Source of the DNA: Methylobacterium oxalidis
Lineage (GTDB): Bacteria > Pseudomonadota > Alphaproteobacteria > Rhizobiales > Beijerinckiaceae
Length of the DNA stretch: 60,397 nt
Direction of reading: 5' to 3'
NCBI RefSeq assembly: GCF_007992195.1
Contig: NZ_BJZU01000026.1
Location: 1 to 60,397, forward strand
Shown here: in pieces, positions 15,168 to 23,970 of the stretch
Position numbering within the stretch: position 1 is the stretch's first letter
Layout: each line of letters opens with the position of its first letter
Notes under the pieces: generated by a model
The model's input: only the letters and a program-made list of their open reading frames with translations
What the model was told of the DNA's origin: nothing
Database searches by the model: none
Translations under genes and position numbers: made by a program

Positions 15168-15193
15168 GCCCTCTCTCCCATGCCGTCTCTCCT
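15166..15193. repeat. Imperfect 14-bp tandem duplication covering the RBS and start of the phosphoesterase gene
   Basis: ATGCCCTCTCTCCC (15166-15179) and ATGCCGTCTCTCCT (15180-15193) are adjacent near-copies. On the minus strand each unit reads as a purine-rich ribosome-binding site followed by ATG, so the start region is duplicated. The upstream ATG encodes five codons and stops in an ATGA overlap with the gene's own start. Confidence 0.65.
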
Positions 15194-15202
15194 CTCCTGT
15201 CG

Positions 15203-16000
15203 TCAGCGCCAGTCGCCCTCGCCGCCCACGTCGGCGAAGCCCCACTCCCTCACGTCGATCTCGTAGTCGACGCGCGACAGCATGCGCCCGCGGCAGATCT
15301 TCATCTGGGGCGGGGGCAGGGCGCGCTGCTTGGCGAGCCGGTCGAGCAGCTCGTCGAGGAGCCAGGCCGGGACGTGGTCGCGCTCGGTCGGGTAGATCCA
15401 GCGGAAGCCGAGGAGGTGCACGAGCAGCAGCTCCCAGTGCACCTCGAGGTAGGCGAGCAGCCGCTTCCAGTCGATCTCGGCGTGGGTCTTGAGCAGGACG
15501 TGCGCCACGTCCGCGCCGTCGTAGCGGTGGCGCAGCTGGATGAAGGACTTGGAGAAGACGAGCTCGGTCGGCCCGACGATGCGGATCGGCAGGCCGAACG
15601 CCTCGGTCTGGCGGGCGTGCTCCAGCCAGGCTTCCGTCACCGGCGTCGAGCCGCTCGGGGAGGCGAAGATCACGTCGAAGAAGTGGTCGTCCTTGAAGAC
15701 CTTGCCGAGCCAGCGCTCGTCCTCGATCTCGACGCGGTAGCCCTGCTCCTGGAAGTAGGCGAGGATGCGCGGCCAGTCCCCCGCCTTGCAGAAGATGTCG
15801 AGATCCTTCGTCTCGCGCACGATGCCCGTGTAGGCGCTCACCGCGAAGGTGCCGGCGAGCAGGAACGGGATGCCCGACGCGGTCAGGCTGCGCAGGGCCT
15901 CGGCGTAGAAGCCTTCGGCCTCCGGATGTGCGAGGATCGGCTCGGCCTTGGCATCGACGATGGGAAGGCTGTCCGGGCCCGGCGCGTCGGTGGGGAGCAT
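15203..16000 (-). CDS. Nucleotidyltransferase-fold protein (putative)
   Basis: A 265-residue protein whose residues 40-120 match the minimal nucleotidyltransferase pattern seen in AbiEii/MNT-like and DUF-type transferases. GTFAVSAYTGIVRETKDLDIF carries the Gly-[ST] motif and the DxD-like acidic pair (Asp66, Asp68). A third acidic site is likely in FKDDHFFDVIFASP. The C-terminal half (LELLLVHLLGFRWIYPTERDHVPAWLLDEL) is helical. It is upstream of, and in an operon with, the metallophosphoesterase. It could modify RNA, nucleotides or an antibiotic-like target. There is no toxin-antitoxin partner, so I do not call it a toxin. Confidence 0.7.
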   Translation of the reverse strand: MLPTDAPGPDSLPIVDAKAEPILAHPEAEGFYAEALRSLTASGIPFLLAGTFAVSAYTGIVRETKDLDIFCKAGDWPRILAYFQEQGYRVEIEDERWLGKVFKDDHFFDVIFASPSGSTPVTEAWLEHARQTEAFGLPIRIVGPTELVFSKSFIQLRHRYDGADVAHVLLKTHAEIDWKRLLAYLEVHWELLLVHLLGFRWIYPTERDHVPAWLLDELLDRLAKQRALPPPQMKICRGRMLSRVDYEIDVREWGFADVGGEGDWR

Positions 16001-16032
16001 GGGTCCGGAACGCGGGACGGCGGATGTTTGAT

Positions 16033-16058
16033 CCCCGGGGACCGCGCGGCCCCCGGGG
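16033..16058 (-). terminator. Strong hairpin after the paoABC operon
   Basis: Two CCCCGGGG arms (16033-16040 and 16051-16058) enclose a further self-complementary CCGCGCGG. Together they make a 26-base near-perfect palindrome just after the paoC stop (16066) and before the nucleotidyltransferase start (16000). There is no clear T-tract, so it may act as an RNA 3'-end stabiliser rather than a classical terminator. Confidence 0.5.
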
Positions 16059-16065
16059 GCGGGTG

Positions 16066-18303
16066 CTAGCCGATGATCTTGTCGACCGTGATCGGCAGCT
16101 CGCGGATGCGCTTGCCGGTGGCGTGGAAGACGGCGTTGGCCACCGCCGCCATGGTGCCGACGATGCCGATCTCGCCGAGACCCTTCACGCCCATCGGGTT
16201 CGCCTTGTCCACCTCGTCGACGAAGATCACGTCGATGTCGTGGATGTCGGCGTGGACCGGCACGTGATACTCGCCGAGATTGTGGTTCATCACGCGGCCG
16301 AGGCGGTGGTCGAGCATGCCCTCCTCCTCCAGCGCGCCGCCGATGCCCATCACGACGCCGCCGAGGATCTGGCTGCGGGCGGTCTTGGGATTGATGACCC
16401 GGCCCGCCGCGACGGCGCTGACGACGCGGGTGACGCGCACCTGCCCGAGCTCCTCGTCGATCTTCACCTCGGCGAAGATGGCCGAGTGGGTGTAGGCCGA
16501 GAACTCCTTCTGGTGGCTCGAATCCGGCCCCGCCGACTCGGTCGCCTCGAGCTTGTCGACGCCGCCGGCCCGCATCGCCTCGGCGAGCGAGACGCTGCGG
16601 GAGGGGTCGTCCGCTACCGCGATGCGCCCGTCGCGGAACACCACGCGGTCGAAATCGACGTTGGCGAGCGGCGAGTGGTCCATCCGCCGGGCCATGGTGA
16701 AGAGCTGGTTTGCGATGGTGCGGCACGCCTTCATCACGGCGGTGCCGGAGGAGGCCGCCGTCCACGAGCCGCCCGCCACCGGCGCCTCGGCGAGCGCGGT
16801 GTCGCCGAGCTTCGTCGTCACGTCCTCCATGCGCAGGCCGAGCGCGTCGGCGGCGATCTGGGTCAGGATCGTGTAGGTGCCGGTGCCGATGTCGCCGGTG
16901 GAGTTGCCCACCACGAGCTTGCCGTCGGCGGTGAGCGTCGCCTGGGCGCTCGACTTCTGCATCAGCGATTCCCAGACGCCCGTGGCCATGCCCCAGCCGA
17001 CGAGCTCCTTGCCGTCGCGCATGGAGCGGGGCTCGGGCGAGCGCTGGGACCAGCCGAAGCGCTCGGCCCCCTGCTCGTAGCAGGCGCGCAGCGCCTTCGA
17101 GCCGAAGGGCTTGCCCTCCGTCTGGTCCCGCTCGCTGTAGTTCTTGAGGCGCAGCGCGATCGGGTCCTGGCCCGTCGCGTAGGCGAGCTCGTCCATCGCG
17201 ATCTCGAGGGCGAAGACGCCGGTGACCGCGCCCGGCGCCCGCATGTCGCCCGGCGTCGGCAGGTCGAGATGGGCGAGCTTGTAGGTGAGGGCGACGTTCT
17301 CGCACCGGTAGAGGATCGCCGACCAGTTGACGACGACCTCCTGGTAATCCTCGTAGCGCGAGGTGCCCGAGACCGCGTCGTGCCGCAGGGCCTGCAGGGT
17401 CCCGTCGGGCCCCGCGCCGAGGGAGACGGTCTGCAGCACGTCGGGGCGGTGCGTGAAGCTGAACATCTGGTCGCGGGTCAGCGTCACCCGCACCGAGCGC
17501 TCCAATTCCCGCGCCGCCATGACGGCGAGGAAGAGCTGGTACTGGGGCCGCAGCCCCGAGCCGAAGCCGCCGCCGAGATAGGGGTTGAGCACCCGCACCT
17601 CGTCCTTCTTCAGGCCGAACACGCCGGTGAGGTAGCCCTGGCTGTTCGAGACGCCCTGGATCTTGTCGTAGACGGTGAGGCGGCCGTCGCCCTCCCAGAC
17701 CACGGTGGAGGCATGCGGCTCCATCGGATTGTGGTACTCGATGGCGTGGCGGTACGCGTGCCGCACCTTGACCGGGGCGCCGTCGAAGGCCGCATCCGCG
17801 TCGCCCCACGGCTCCGGCGGCGGCTTGATGCCCGCCCGCTTCATCGGCGGCGTGTAGGAGAGGTCGCGCACCCGGGTCACGTCGGTCTCGGGCTCCTCCG
17901 CCGCGTAGGCGAGCTTGACGAGGGAGGCGGCGTAGCGGGCCGTCTCGAAATCCTCGGCCACGACGAGGGCGACCGGCTGGCCGCTGAACTGGATCTTCTC
18001 GTCGTAGAGCGCCCGGAACGGCGAGCCGGGGGGCGCCACCGCGTCCTGGTAATTGTAGTCGAGCCAGGCCGTGCGCGGCCGGTTCTCGTGGGTGAACACC
18101 TTGATCACGCCGGGCACGGCCTCGGCCTCGGCGGTGTCGATCCGGCTGATCGCGCCGCGGGCGATCGCGCTCGACACGACGTAGCCGTGGGCGAGGTCGG
18201 GGGCCTCGAACTCGCCGGCGTACTTCGCCTGTCCGGTGACCTTGGCGGGGCCGTCGACGCGGCTGCGGGCGGTGCCGAAATAGGTCTCGGGGCTGCTGGC
18301 CAT
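16066..18303 (-). CDS. paoC: Aldehyde oxidoreductase molybdenum-binding subunit
   Basis: This 745-residue large subunit of a xanthine-oxidase-family enzyme binds molybdopterin cytosine dinucleotide and oxidises aldehydes to acids. The N-terminal YFGTARSRVDGPAKVTGQAKYAGEF is typical. Mid-protein GGGFGSGLRPQYQLFLAVMAAREL and GTGTYTILTQIAADALG match the cofactor-binding segments. The C-terminal KGLGEIGIVGTMAAVANAVFHATG contains the catalytic Glu of the family. It is the last gene of the three-gene minus-strand operon (paoA, paoB, paoC). The 41-base gap to paoB consists almost entirely of a 14-bp triplet repeat. PaoABC (YagTSR) of E. coli oxidises aromatic aldehydes in the periplasm; the real substrate here is unknown. 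Confidence 0.9.
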   Translation of the reverse strand: MASSPETYFGTARSRVDGPAKVTGQAKYAGEFEAPDLAHGYVVSSAIARGAISRIDTAEAEAVPGVIKVFTHENRPRTAWLDYNYQDAVAPPGSPFRALYDEKIQFSGQPVALVVAEDFETARYAASLVKLAYAAEEPETDVTRVRDLSYTPPMKRAGIKPPPEPWGDADAAFDGAPVKVRHAYRHAIEYHNPMEPHASTVVWEGDGRLTVYDKIQGVSNSQGYLTGVFGLKKDEVRVLNPYLGGGFGSGLRPQYQLFLAVMAARELERSVRVTLTRDQMFSFTHRPDVLQTVSLGAGPDGTLQALRHDAVSGTSRYEDYQEVVVNWSAILYRCENVALTYKLAHLDLPTPGDMRAPGAVTGVFALEIAMDELAYATGQDPIALRLKNYSERDQTEGKPFGSKALRACYEQGAERFGWSQRSPEPRSMRDGKELVGWGMATGVWESLMQKSSAQATLTADGKLVVGNSTGDIGTGTYTILTQIAADALGLRMEDVTTKLGDTALAEAPVAGGSWTAASSGTAVMKACRTIANQLFTMARRMDHSPLANVDFDRVVFRDGRIAVADDPSRSVSLAEAMRAGGVDKLEATESAGPDSSHQKEFSAYTHSAIFAEVKIDEELGQVRVTRVVSAVAAGRVINPKTARSQILGGVVMGIGGALEEEGMLDHRLGRVMNHNLGEYHVPVHADIHDIDVIFVDEVDKANPMGVKGLGEIGIVGTMAAVANAVFHATGKRIRELPITVDKIIG

Positions 18304-18344
18304 GTCTCTCGAACCTTGTCTCTCGAACCGTGTCTCTCGAACCG
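18303..18344. repeat. Three-unit 14-bp tandem repeat filling the paoB-paoC gap
   Basis: TGTCTCTCGAACC(T/G) occurs three times head to tail (18303-18316, 18317-18330, 18331-18344). It spans the whole intergenic gap and, on the minus strand, ends with GAGAGACATG, so the last unit supplies the paoC ribosome-binding region. Copy number could tune translation. Confidence 0.8.
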
Positions 18345-19358
18345 TCAGGCGATGCGCTTGTCGGACTGAGACTGGGGCGTGCCGGCGGCGGCCTGCTCCA
18401 GGGCGCGCACGATGGCGCGGCGGGCGAGCTCGACCTTGAACCCGTTCTCGGACTGGGCCTGCGCCTTGGAGACGACCCGGTCGGCGGCCGCCGCGAAGGT
18501 CTCGCGGGTGGCGGGCTTGCCGACGAGCATCCCCTCGGCCTCGGCGTTGCGCCAGGGCTTGTGGGCGACGCCGCCGAGCGCGAAGCGGGCGGTCTTGATG
18601 GTCTGCCCGTCGAGCTCCATCACCGCCGCCACCGAGACGAGGGCGAAGGCGTAGGAGAGGCGGTCGCGCAGCTTCAGGTAGGTGTGGTGGCCGGCAAACC
18701 CCTCCGCCGGCAGGTCGACCGAGAGGACGATCTCGTCGGACTTCAGGGTCGTGTCGCGCTCCGGCTCGTCGCCCGGCAGCCGGTGGAACTCGGCCATCGG
18801 GATGGTGCGCTCGCCGGACGGGCCGGCGACCCGCACCTCCGCTTCCAGGGCGGCCAGCGCCACGCACATGTCGGATGGGTGCGTGGCGATGCACTTGTCG
18901 CTGGTGCCGAAGATCGCGTGGATGCGGTTCACGCCGCCGATGGCGCCGCAGCCCGAGCCCGGCAGGCGTTTGTTGCAGGGCGTGCCCTCGTCGTAGAAGT
19001 AGTAGCAGCGGGTCCGCTGCAGCAGGTTGCCGCCCGTGGTGGCGGCGTTGCGCAACTGCCCGGTGGCGCCGGCCAGGATGGCGCTCGACAGGACGGGGTA
19101 GCGGCTCTTCACCCGCTCGTCGTAGGCGACCGTGCTGTTCGTCACGAGGGCGCCGATGCTCAGGGCCCCGTCCCGCTCCTCGATCCGGTCGAGGGGCAGG
19201 CGCGTGATGTCGACGAGGCGGCCGGGCCGCTCGACGTTGTACTTCATCAGGTCGACGAGGTTGGTGCCGCCCGCGATGAAGCGCGCGTTGGCGCCCGCGG
19301 CGATCGCCTTGACCGCCTCCTCGACGGTGCCGGCGCGGACGTAATCGAAGCGGTTCAT
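18345..19358 (-). CDS. paoB: Aldehyde oxidoreductase FAD-binding subunit with extra Fe-S cysteine set
   Basis: A 337-residue medium subunit. The FAD-binding domain is visible as [31 protein letters not shown] and [23 protein letters not shown] four-cysteine insert (C118, C128, C137, C156: [37 protein letters not shown]) matches the [4Fe-4S] loop described for E. coli PaoB and is absent from plain xanthine dehydrogenases. It passes electrons between the 2Fe-2S subunit, FAD and the acceptor. The start overlaps the stop of paoA by 4 bases, so the two are coupled. Confidence 0.9.
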   Translation of the reverse strand: MNRFDYVRAGTVEEAVKAIAAGANARFIAGGTNLVDLMKYNVERPGRLVDITRLPLDRIEERDGALSIGALVTNSTVAYDERVKSRYPVLSSAILAGATGQLRNAATTGGNLLQRTRCYYFYDEGTPCNKRLPGSGCGAIGGVNRIHAIFGTSDKCIATHPSDMCVALAALEAEVRVAGPSGERTIPMAEFHRLPGDEPERDTTLKSDEIVLSVDLPAEGFAGHHTYLKLRDRLSYAFALVSVAAVMELDGQTIKTARFALGGVAHKPWRNAEAEGMLVGKPATRETFAAAADRVVSKAQAQSENGFKVELARRAIVRALEQAAAGTPQSQSDKRIA

Positions 19359-19873
19359 CCCTGAGCTCCCGACTGCATCACGTCCTCGATGGCGTCGACG
19401 ATGTTGGTGTAGGCGCCGCAGCGGCAGATGTTGCCGCTCATCGCCTCGCGGATCTCGTCGCGGGTCCTGGCGTGGCCCTCGGCCAGCATGCCGGCGGCCG
19501 AGCAGAGCTGGCCCGGCGTGCAGTAGCCGCACTGGAAGGCGTCATGCTCCACGAACGCCTCCTGCAGCGGGTGCAGGCCGTTGCCGCCGCCCATCCGGGC
19601 GAGGCCCTCGACGGTGGTGATCTCGGCGCCGTCCTTCATCACGGCGAGCGCGAGGCAGGAATTCAGGCGGGTGCCGTTCACCAGCACCGTGCAGGCGCCG
19701 CACTGGCCGTGGTCGCAGCCCTTCTTGGTGCCGGTGAGGTCGAGCCGCTCGCGCAGCAGGTCGAGCAGGGTGGTCCAGGGCGCGACCTGGAGGGTGCGGG
19801 CCTCGCCGTTGATGGTGAGGCTGATCTCGACCCTCGTGTCCGCGGCGACGGGCGAACCGCTTTCGATGAGCAT
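19355..19873 (-). CDS. paoA: Aldehyde oxidoreductase 2Fe-2S subunit
   Basis: A 172-residue small subunit with two [2Fe-2S] domains. The plant-type ferredoxin motif is [22 protein letters not shown]. The C-terminal helical domain motif is [16 protein letters not shown] ... [12 protein letters not shown]. It relays electrons from the molybdenum centre in PaoC to FAD in PaoB. The start ATG at 19873 gives a short N-terminus, [19 protein letters not shown], with no Tat signal, whereas E. coli PaoA carries one. So this complex may be cytoplasmic, unless the true start is further upstream. No XdhC/PaoD-type chaperone gene is next to it. Confidence 0.92.
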   Translation of the reverse strand: MLIESGSPVAADTRVEISLTINGEARTLQVAPWTTLLDLLRERLDLTGTKKGCDHGQCGACTVLVNGTRLNSCLALAVMKDGAEITTVEGLARMGGGNGLHPLQEAFVEHDAFQCGYCTPGQLCSAAGMLAEGHARTRDEIREAMSGNICRCGAYTNIVDAIEDVMQSGAQG

Positions 19874-20000
19874 GGGGCGTCCCACAGAGTTTGAGCCCGG
19901 TCGCGCCGGATTGCGAGGCCGGAGGGGATTCGGGTGCCGCGCGCCGCGGGGGCGGGCAGGGCCTCGCAGGCGCGCGCGGTCGCGCCCTGCCCGAGGCCAC

Positions 20001-20070
20001 TCGATAACCGTTCCAGGGTGGACCTGTTCCAAGGTTGCGCCGCGCGGGCTGCGCAACGTCCGGTTATCGA
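20001..20070. promoter_or_regulatory. Nested inverted repeats between divergent paoA and M20 peptidase genes
   Basis: Outer arms TCGATAACCG (20001-20010) and CGGTTATCGA (20061-20070) are perfect 10-bp complements. Inside them is a second perfect pair, GTTGCGC (20034-20040) and GCGCAAC (20051-20057). The structure lies 128 bases upstream of the paoA start (19873) and 95 bases upstream of the peptidase start (20165). It could be a cruciform-type operator or a pair of half-sites for a dimeric regulator. No regulator gene is adjacent. Confidence 0.5.
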
Positions 20071-20164
20071 CGCCGCGGTTTCCGTTCCGGCCGGCCTCGG
20101 CTAACGCTAGCACGACGCCCTCCCGCGGTGGGCCGGACGGCCTGGACGGACGAAGGATGGATGG

Positions 20165-21562
20165 ATGGCTGCGCTCGACCCGATCCTTAACGACATCGAC
20201 CGCGACCTCGACAACGCGCTCGACCGCCTGTTCGAGTTCCTGAAAATCCCCTCGATCTCGACGGACCCGGCCTACGCGGGCGAGTGCCGCCGCGCCGCCC
20301 GGTGGCTCGCCGGCACCCTCGACGCGCTCGGCTTCGAGACCACGGTCGAGGAGACCTCGCTGCACCCCGTCGTGCTCGCCCACGCGCCGAAGCCCGGCGC
20401 CCCGCACGTCCTGTTCTACGGCCATTACGACGTGCAGCCGGTCGATCCCCTCGACCTCTGGGAGACGCCTCCCTTCGAGCCGCGCCTCGCCGAGGGGCCG
20501 GACGGGACGAAGCGGATCGTCGCCCGCGGCGCCTCCGACGACAAGGGACAGGTGATGACCTTCGTGGAAGCCTGCCGGGCCTGGAAGGCGATGGCGGGCG
20601 CGCTGCCCTGCGGCGTCACCATCCTCGTCGAGGGTGCCGAGGAGAACGGCTCGCAGGGGCTGCCCGAATGGGTCGCGGCGAACCGCGACCGGCTCGGGGC
20701 CGACATCGTGCTCGTCTGCGACACCAGCATGTGGAACGCCTCCACGCCCGCCATCACCACCTCGCTGCGCGGGCTCGCCTATTTCGAGGTGCGGGTGCGC
20801 TGCGCCGACCGCGACCTGCACTCGGGCTTTTTCGGAGGCGCGGCGGCCAACCCCATCCACGTGCTCGCCCGCATCATCGCGGGGCTGCACGACGCGGACG
20901 GGCGCATCACCCTGCCGGGCTTCTACGAGGGTGTGCGCGAGACCCCGCCCGAGATCCTGGAGCAGTGGCGCGGCCTCGACCTGAGCCCGGAGTCGTTCCT
21001 CGGCCCGATCGGGCTCAAGGAGCCCGCGGGCGAGCGCGGGCGGATGCTGATCGAGCAGATCCAGTCGCGGCCGGCCTGCGACGTCAACGGCATCATCGGC
21101 GGCTACACGGGGGAGGGCACCAAGACGGTGATCGCCGGCGAGGCGAGCGCCAAGGTCTCCTTCCGCCTCGTGGACGACCAGGACCCGGAGGCGCTGGCCC
21201 GGACCTTCGAGGCCTACGTGCGCGAGCGCGTGCCCGCCGACTGCTCGGTGGAGGTGATCTGCTACAAGGGCTCGCGGGCGATCAGCCTGCCCTTCGACAT
21301 GCCGGAACTGGAGACGGCGCGGGCCGCGCTCGAGGCCGAGTGGGGCGTCGCGCCGGTGACGGTCGGGGCGGGCGGCTCGATCCCGATCGTCGGCGACTTC
21401 AAGCGCATCCTCGACCGCAACACCCTGCTGATCGGGTTCGGCCTCGACGACGACCGCATCCACTCGCCGAACGAGAAGTACGAGCTGCGCAGCTTCCACA
21501 AGGGCACCCGCTCCTGGGCGCGCATCCTCGCCGCGCTCGGCGAGGCGGGGCATCGCGGCTAG
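20165..21562 (+). CDS. M20-family metallopeptidase (dipeptidase)
   Basis: A 465-residue two-zinc hydrolase of the M20/M28 fold, acting on dipeptides or N-acyl amino acids in the cytoplasm. Metal-site motifs are visible: GHYDVQP (His87, Asp89), RGASDDKGQ (Asp125/126) and the catalytic pair VEGAEENGS (Glu159, Glu160). A C-terminal IHSPNEKY supplies the last His. The dimerisation domain (about 195-350) lies between these halves, with DLHSGFFGGAAANP at its start. The ATG at 20165 follows a GAAGGATGG site. The next gene is on the same strand 141 bases downstream and of a different function. The substrate is unknown. Confidence 0.92.
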   Translation: MAALDPILNDIDRDLDNALDRLFEFLKIPSISTDPAYAGECRRAARWLAGTLDALGFETTVEETSLHPVVLAHAPKPGAPHVLFYGHYDVQPVDPLDLWETPPFEPRLAEGPDGTKRIVARGASDDKGQVMTFVEACRAWKAMAGALPCGVTILVEGAEENGSQGLPEWVAANRDRLGADIVLVCDTSMWNASTPAITTSLRGLAYFEVRVRCADRDLHSGFFGGAAANPIHVLARIIAGLHDADGRITLPGFYEGVRETPPEILEQWRGLDLSPESFLGPIGLKEPAGERGRMLIEQIQSRPACDVNGIIGGYTGEGTKTVIAGEASAKVSFRLVDDQDPEALARTFEAYVRERVPADCSVEVICYKGSRAISLPFDMPELETARAALEAEWGVAPVTVGAGGSIPIVGDFKRILDRNTLLIGFGLDDDRIHSPNEKYELRSFHKGTRSWARILAALGEAGHRG

Positions 21563-21703
21563 CGGCGCCGGAACCGGGCCCGGGTTGGCGCGCCCGCCCG
21601 CCATCGTGTATCGGGCGGGCCGCGAGACCCCGCCCGCCGCGCCCCGCGGCGCCTCCCGATACCGGCCGGCGCAGGCCTGCGCCGGCCCCGAGGATGACCC
21701 GCC

Positions 21704-23968
21704 TTGTCCCTGCTGCGCGCCGCGATCTCCCTCCTCACCGGCCGCACCGCCCGCCGCCGCGCCGCGGCCGAGGCGAAGATCCGCGCCTCCGGGCTGTTCG
21801 ACGCGGGCTGGTACGCCGCCCAGCCCGGCGGCTCGGCGCGGGCGCCGCTGCGCCACTTCCTCGCCCGCGCCTTCCGCGAGGGCTCGGCCTGGCCGAACCC
21901 GCTCTTCGACACGGGCCACTACCTCGAGGGCCATCCCGACCTGCGGCGCATGCGCTTCAACCCGCTCCTGCACTACGTCGAGTACGGCGAGGCGGAGGGG
22001 CGGCGCCCGAACCTGTTCTTCGACCCGGTCTGGTACGCCAACGAGCACGGGCTCGACGGGCCGGCGGGCGCGCTCCGCCACTACCTGACGCAAGGAGCGG
22101 CCGGCGGCCTGCGCCCGGCGCGGGACTTCGACCCGGAGGTCTATCTCGAGGCCCATCCCGATCTCGGCCTCAAGGCGGCGGAGGCCTTCGCCCACCACGT
22201 CCGGACGATTGCGGCGGCGAGCGCGGGCGCCAAGGGGCAGATCTACAACGGCCTCGCCTTCCGGGGCGCCCCGGGCGAGCGCCCGCGCTACCGCTTCGAG
22301 AAGAGCGTCCAGCCCTACTGCTACCTGCCGCCGCGGCGGCCCGACGACCTTGATGCCCGGCTCGCGGGCCTGCGCGCGCGCCCGCTCTTCTCGATCCTGA
22401 CGCCGGTCTACAACGTCGACCGGCGCTTCCTGGAGGCGGCCGTCGCCTCCGTCACGGCCCAGTGGTACCCGCACTGGGAGCTCGTGCTCGTGGACGATTG
22501 CAGCACCAGGGCCGAGACGCGGGCGGCGCTGGAGGCGATCGACGACCCGCGCATCAAGGTCCGCTTCAGCCCGGAGAACCGGGGCATCGCGCGGACCACC
22601 AACGCGGCGCTGGCCGAGGCCGCGGGCGAGTACGTCGTCTTCCTCGACAACGACGACGAGCTGACCCCGGACTGCCTCTACGAGCTCGCCCTCTGCCTCG
22701 ACCGGACGGGGGCGGACTTCGTCTACAGCGACGAGGACAAGATCGACGGGGAGGGCCTGTTCTCGATGCCCTTCTTCAAGCCGGACTGGTCGCCCGACGC
22801 CCTGATGAGCATCATGTACACCTGCCACGTCTCCTGCATGCGCCGCAGCCTGATCGAGGCGGCGGGCGGCCTGCGGCAGGGCTTCGAGGGCGCGCAGGAT
22901 TACGACCTCGCCCTGCGGGTGACCGAGCGGACGCGGGCCGTCGCCCACATCCCGAAGGTGCTCTACCACTGGCGCACCCTGCCGAGCTCGCTCGCCTCCG
23001 ACATGGCGGCCAAGCCCCACGCCCACGAGTCGGTGCGCCGCCTCAAGGAGGAGGCGCTCACGCGCCGCGGCCTGCCCGGCACGGTCGAGCCGGTGGCGGC
23101 GATGCCGGGCCAGTTCCGCGTCAACTACCACCCGCGCGGCAACCCGACGGTCTCGATCGTGATCCCGTCGAAGGACAATCCGGCGATGCTGCGCCGCTGC
23201 GTCGACTCGATCCTGGGCAGGAGCAGTTACCGCGCGGTCGAGATCGTCGTCATCGACAACGGCAGCACGCAGCGCCCGGCCCTGAAGGCGCTCGACGAGC
23301 TGCGCAAGCTCGATCCCGTCACGGTCCTGTCGGACCCGAGCCCCTTCAACTACTCGGCGATCAACAATCTCGGCGCGTCCCGCGCCCGCGGCGAGATCCT
23401 CGTCTTCCTCAACGACGACACCGAGGTCATCTCCCCGGACTGGCTGGAGCGGATGGTCGGCTACGCGCAGCTCGACCACGTCGGCGCCGTCGGCGCGCGC
23501 CTCCTCTTCCCGGACGGGAAGATCCAGCATTGCGGCATCGTCAACCTCTACGAGGGGCCGGGCCACGCCTTCTACCGGCGCAAGGACGAGCAGGTCGCCG
23601 ATTTCGGCCGCAACACCCTGGAATTCGACTGGGTCGCCGTCACGGGCGCCTGCCTCGCCATCGAGCGGCGCACATTCGAGGCGGTGGGCGGCTTCGACGA
23701 GGCGCTGCCGGTCGCCTACAACGACGTGGAACTGTGCTTCCGGCTCGTCGAGGCCGGCTACTTCAACGTGGTCTGCCAAGCCGCCCGGCTGACCCACCAC
23801 GAATCCGTGACCCGCGGCGCCGACCAGGCGAGCCGCGAGAAGCGGGCGCGCCTGCGGCGGGACATGATGCGGCTCTACGCGCGCCACCCCCGCTTCCTCG
23901 CGCGCGACCCGTTCCACAGCCGCAACCTCAACCCCCTGAGCGGCCTCTTCCTGCCGAACCCCGTCTGA
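21704..23968 (+). CDS. Tandem family 2 glycosyltransferase with N-terminal surface-sugar-type repeats
   Basis: A 754-residue protein likely to act in capsule, O-antigen or lipopolysaccharide assembly at the inner membrane. Residues about 25-170 carry several copies of a FDxxWYxxxxPD/HYxxxGxxxGRxP-like motif (LFDAGWYAAQP, LFDTGHYLEGHPDL, FFDPVWYANEHG). A first GT2 domain (about 225-430) has the FLDNDDE motif (Asp315, Asp317, Asp318). A second GT2 domain (about 485-700) has FLNDDTEV (570-574) and the usual GAVGARLLFPDG segment. Start: TTG at 21704 with a GAGGATGA site; no better ATG is visible in the frame. The next gene starts 2 bases after its stop, so they form one transcript. Confidence 0.87.
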   Translation: MSLLRAAISLLTGRTARRRAAAEAKIRASGLFDAGWYAAQPGGSARAPLRHFLARAFREGSAWPNPLFDTGHYLEGHPDLRRMRFNPLLHYVEYGEAEGRRPNLFFDPVWYANEHGLDGPAGALRHYLTQGAAGGLRPARDFDPEVYLEAHPDLGLKAAEAFAHHVRTIAAASAGAKGQIYNGLAFRGAPGERPRYRFEKSVQPYCYLPPRRPDDLDARLAGLRARPLFSILTPVYNVDRRFLEAAVASVTAQWYPHWELVLVDDCSTRAETRAALEAIDDPRIKVRFSPENRGIARTTNAALAEAAGEYVVFLDNDDELTPDCLYELALCLDRTGADFVYSDEDKIDGEGLFSMPFFKPDWSPDALMSIMYTCHVSCMRRSLIEAAGGLRQGFEGAQDYDLALRVTERTRAVAHIPKVLYHWRTLPSSLASDMAAKPHAHESVRRLKEEALTRRGLPGTVEPVAAMPGQFRVNYHPRGNPTVSIVIPSKDNPAMLRRCVDSILGRSSYRAVEIVVIDNGSTQRPALKALDELRKLDPVTVLSDPSPFNYSAINNLGASRARGEILVFLNDDTEVISPDWLERMVGYAQLDHVGAVGARLLFPDGKIQHCGIVNLYEGPGHAFYRRKDEQVADFGRNTLEFDWVAVTGACLAIERRTFEAVGGFDEALPVAYNDVELCFRLVEAGYFNVVCQAARLTHHESVTRGADQASREKRARLRRDMMRLYARHPRFLARDPFHSRNLNPLSGLFLPNPV

Positions 23969-23970
23969 GC

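Noticed and set aside
15203..16000. Nucleotidyltransferase gene as an abortive-infection toxin
   Set aside because: No antitoxin partner, and the neighbouring phosphoesterase has its own coherent start; the match is only to a general nucleotidyltransferase motif.
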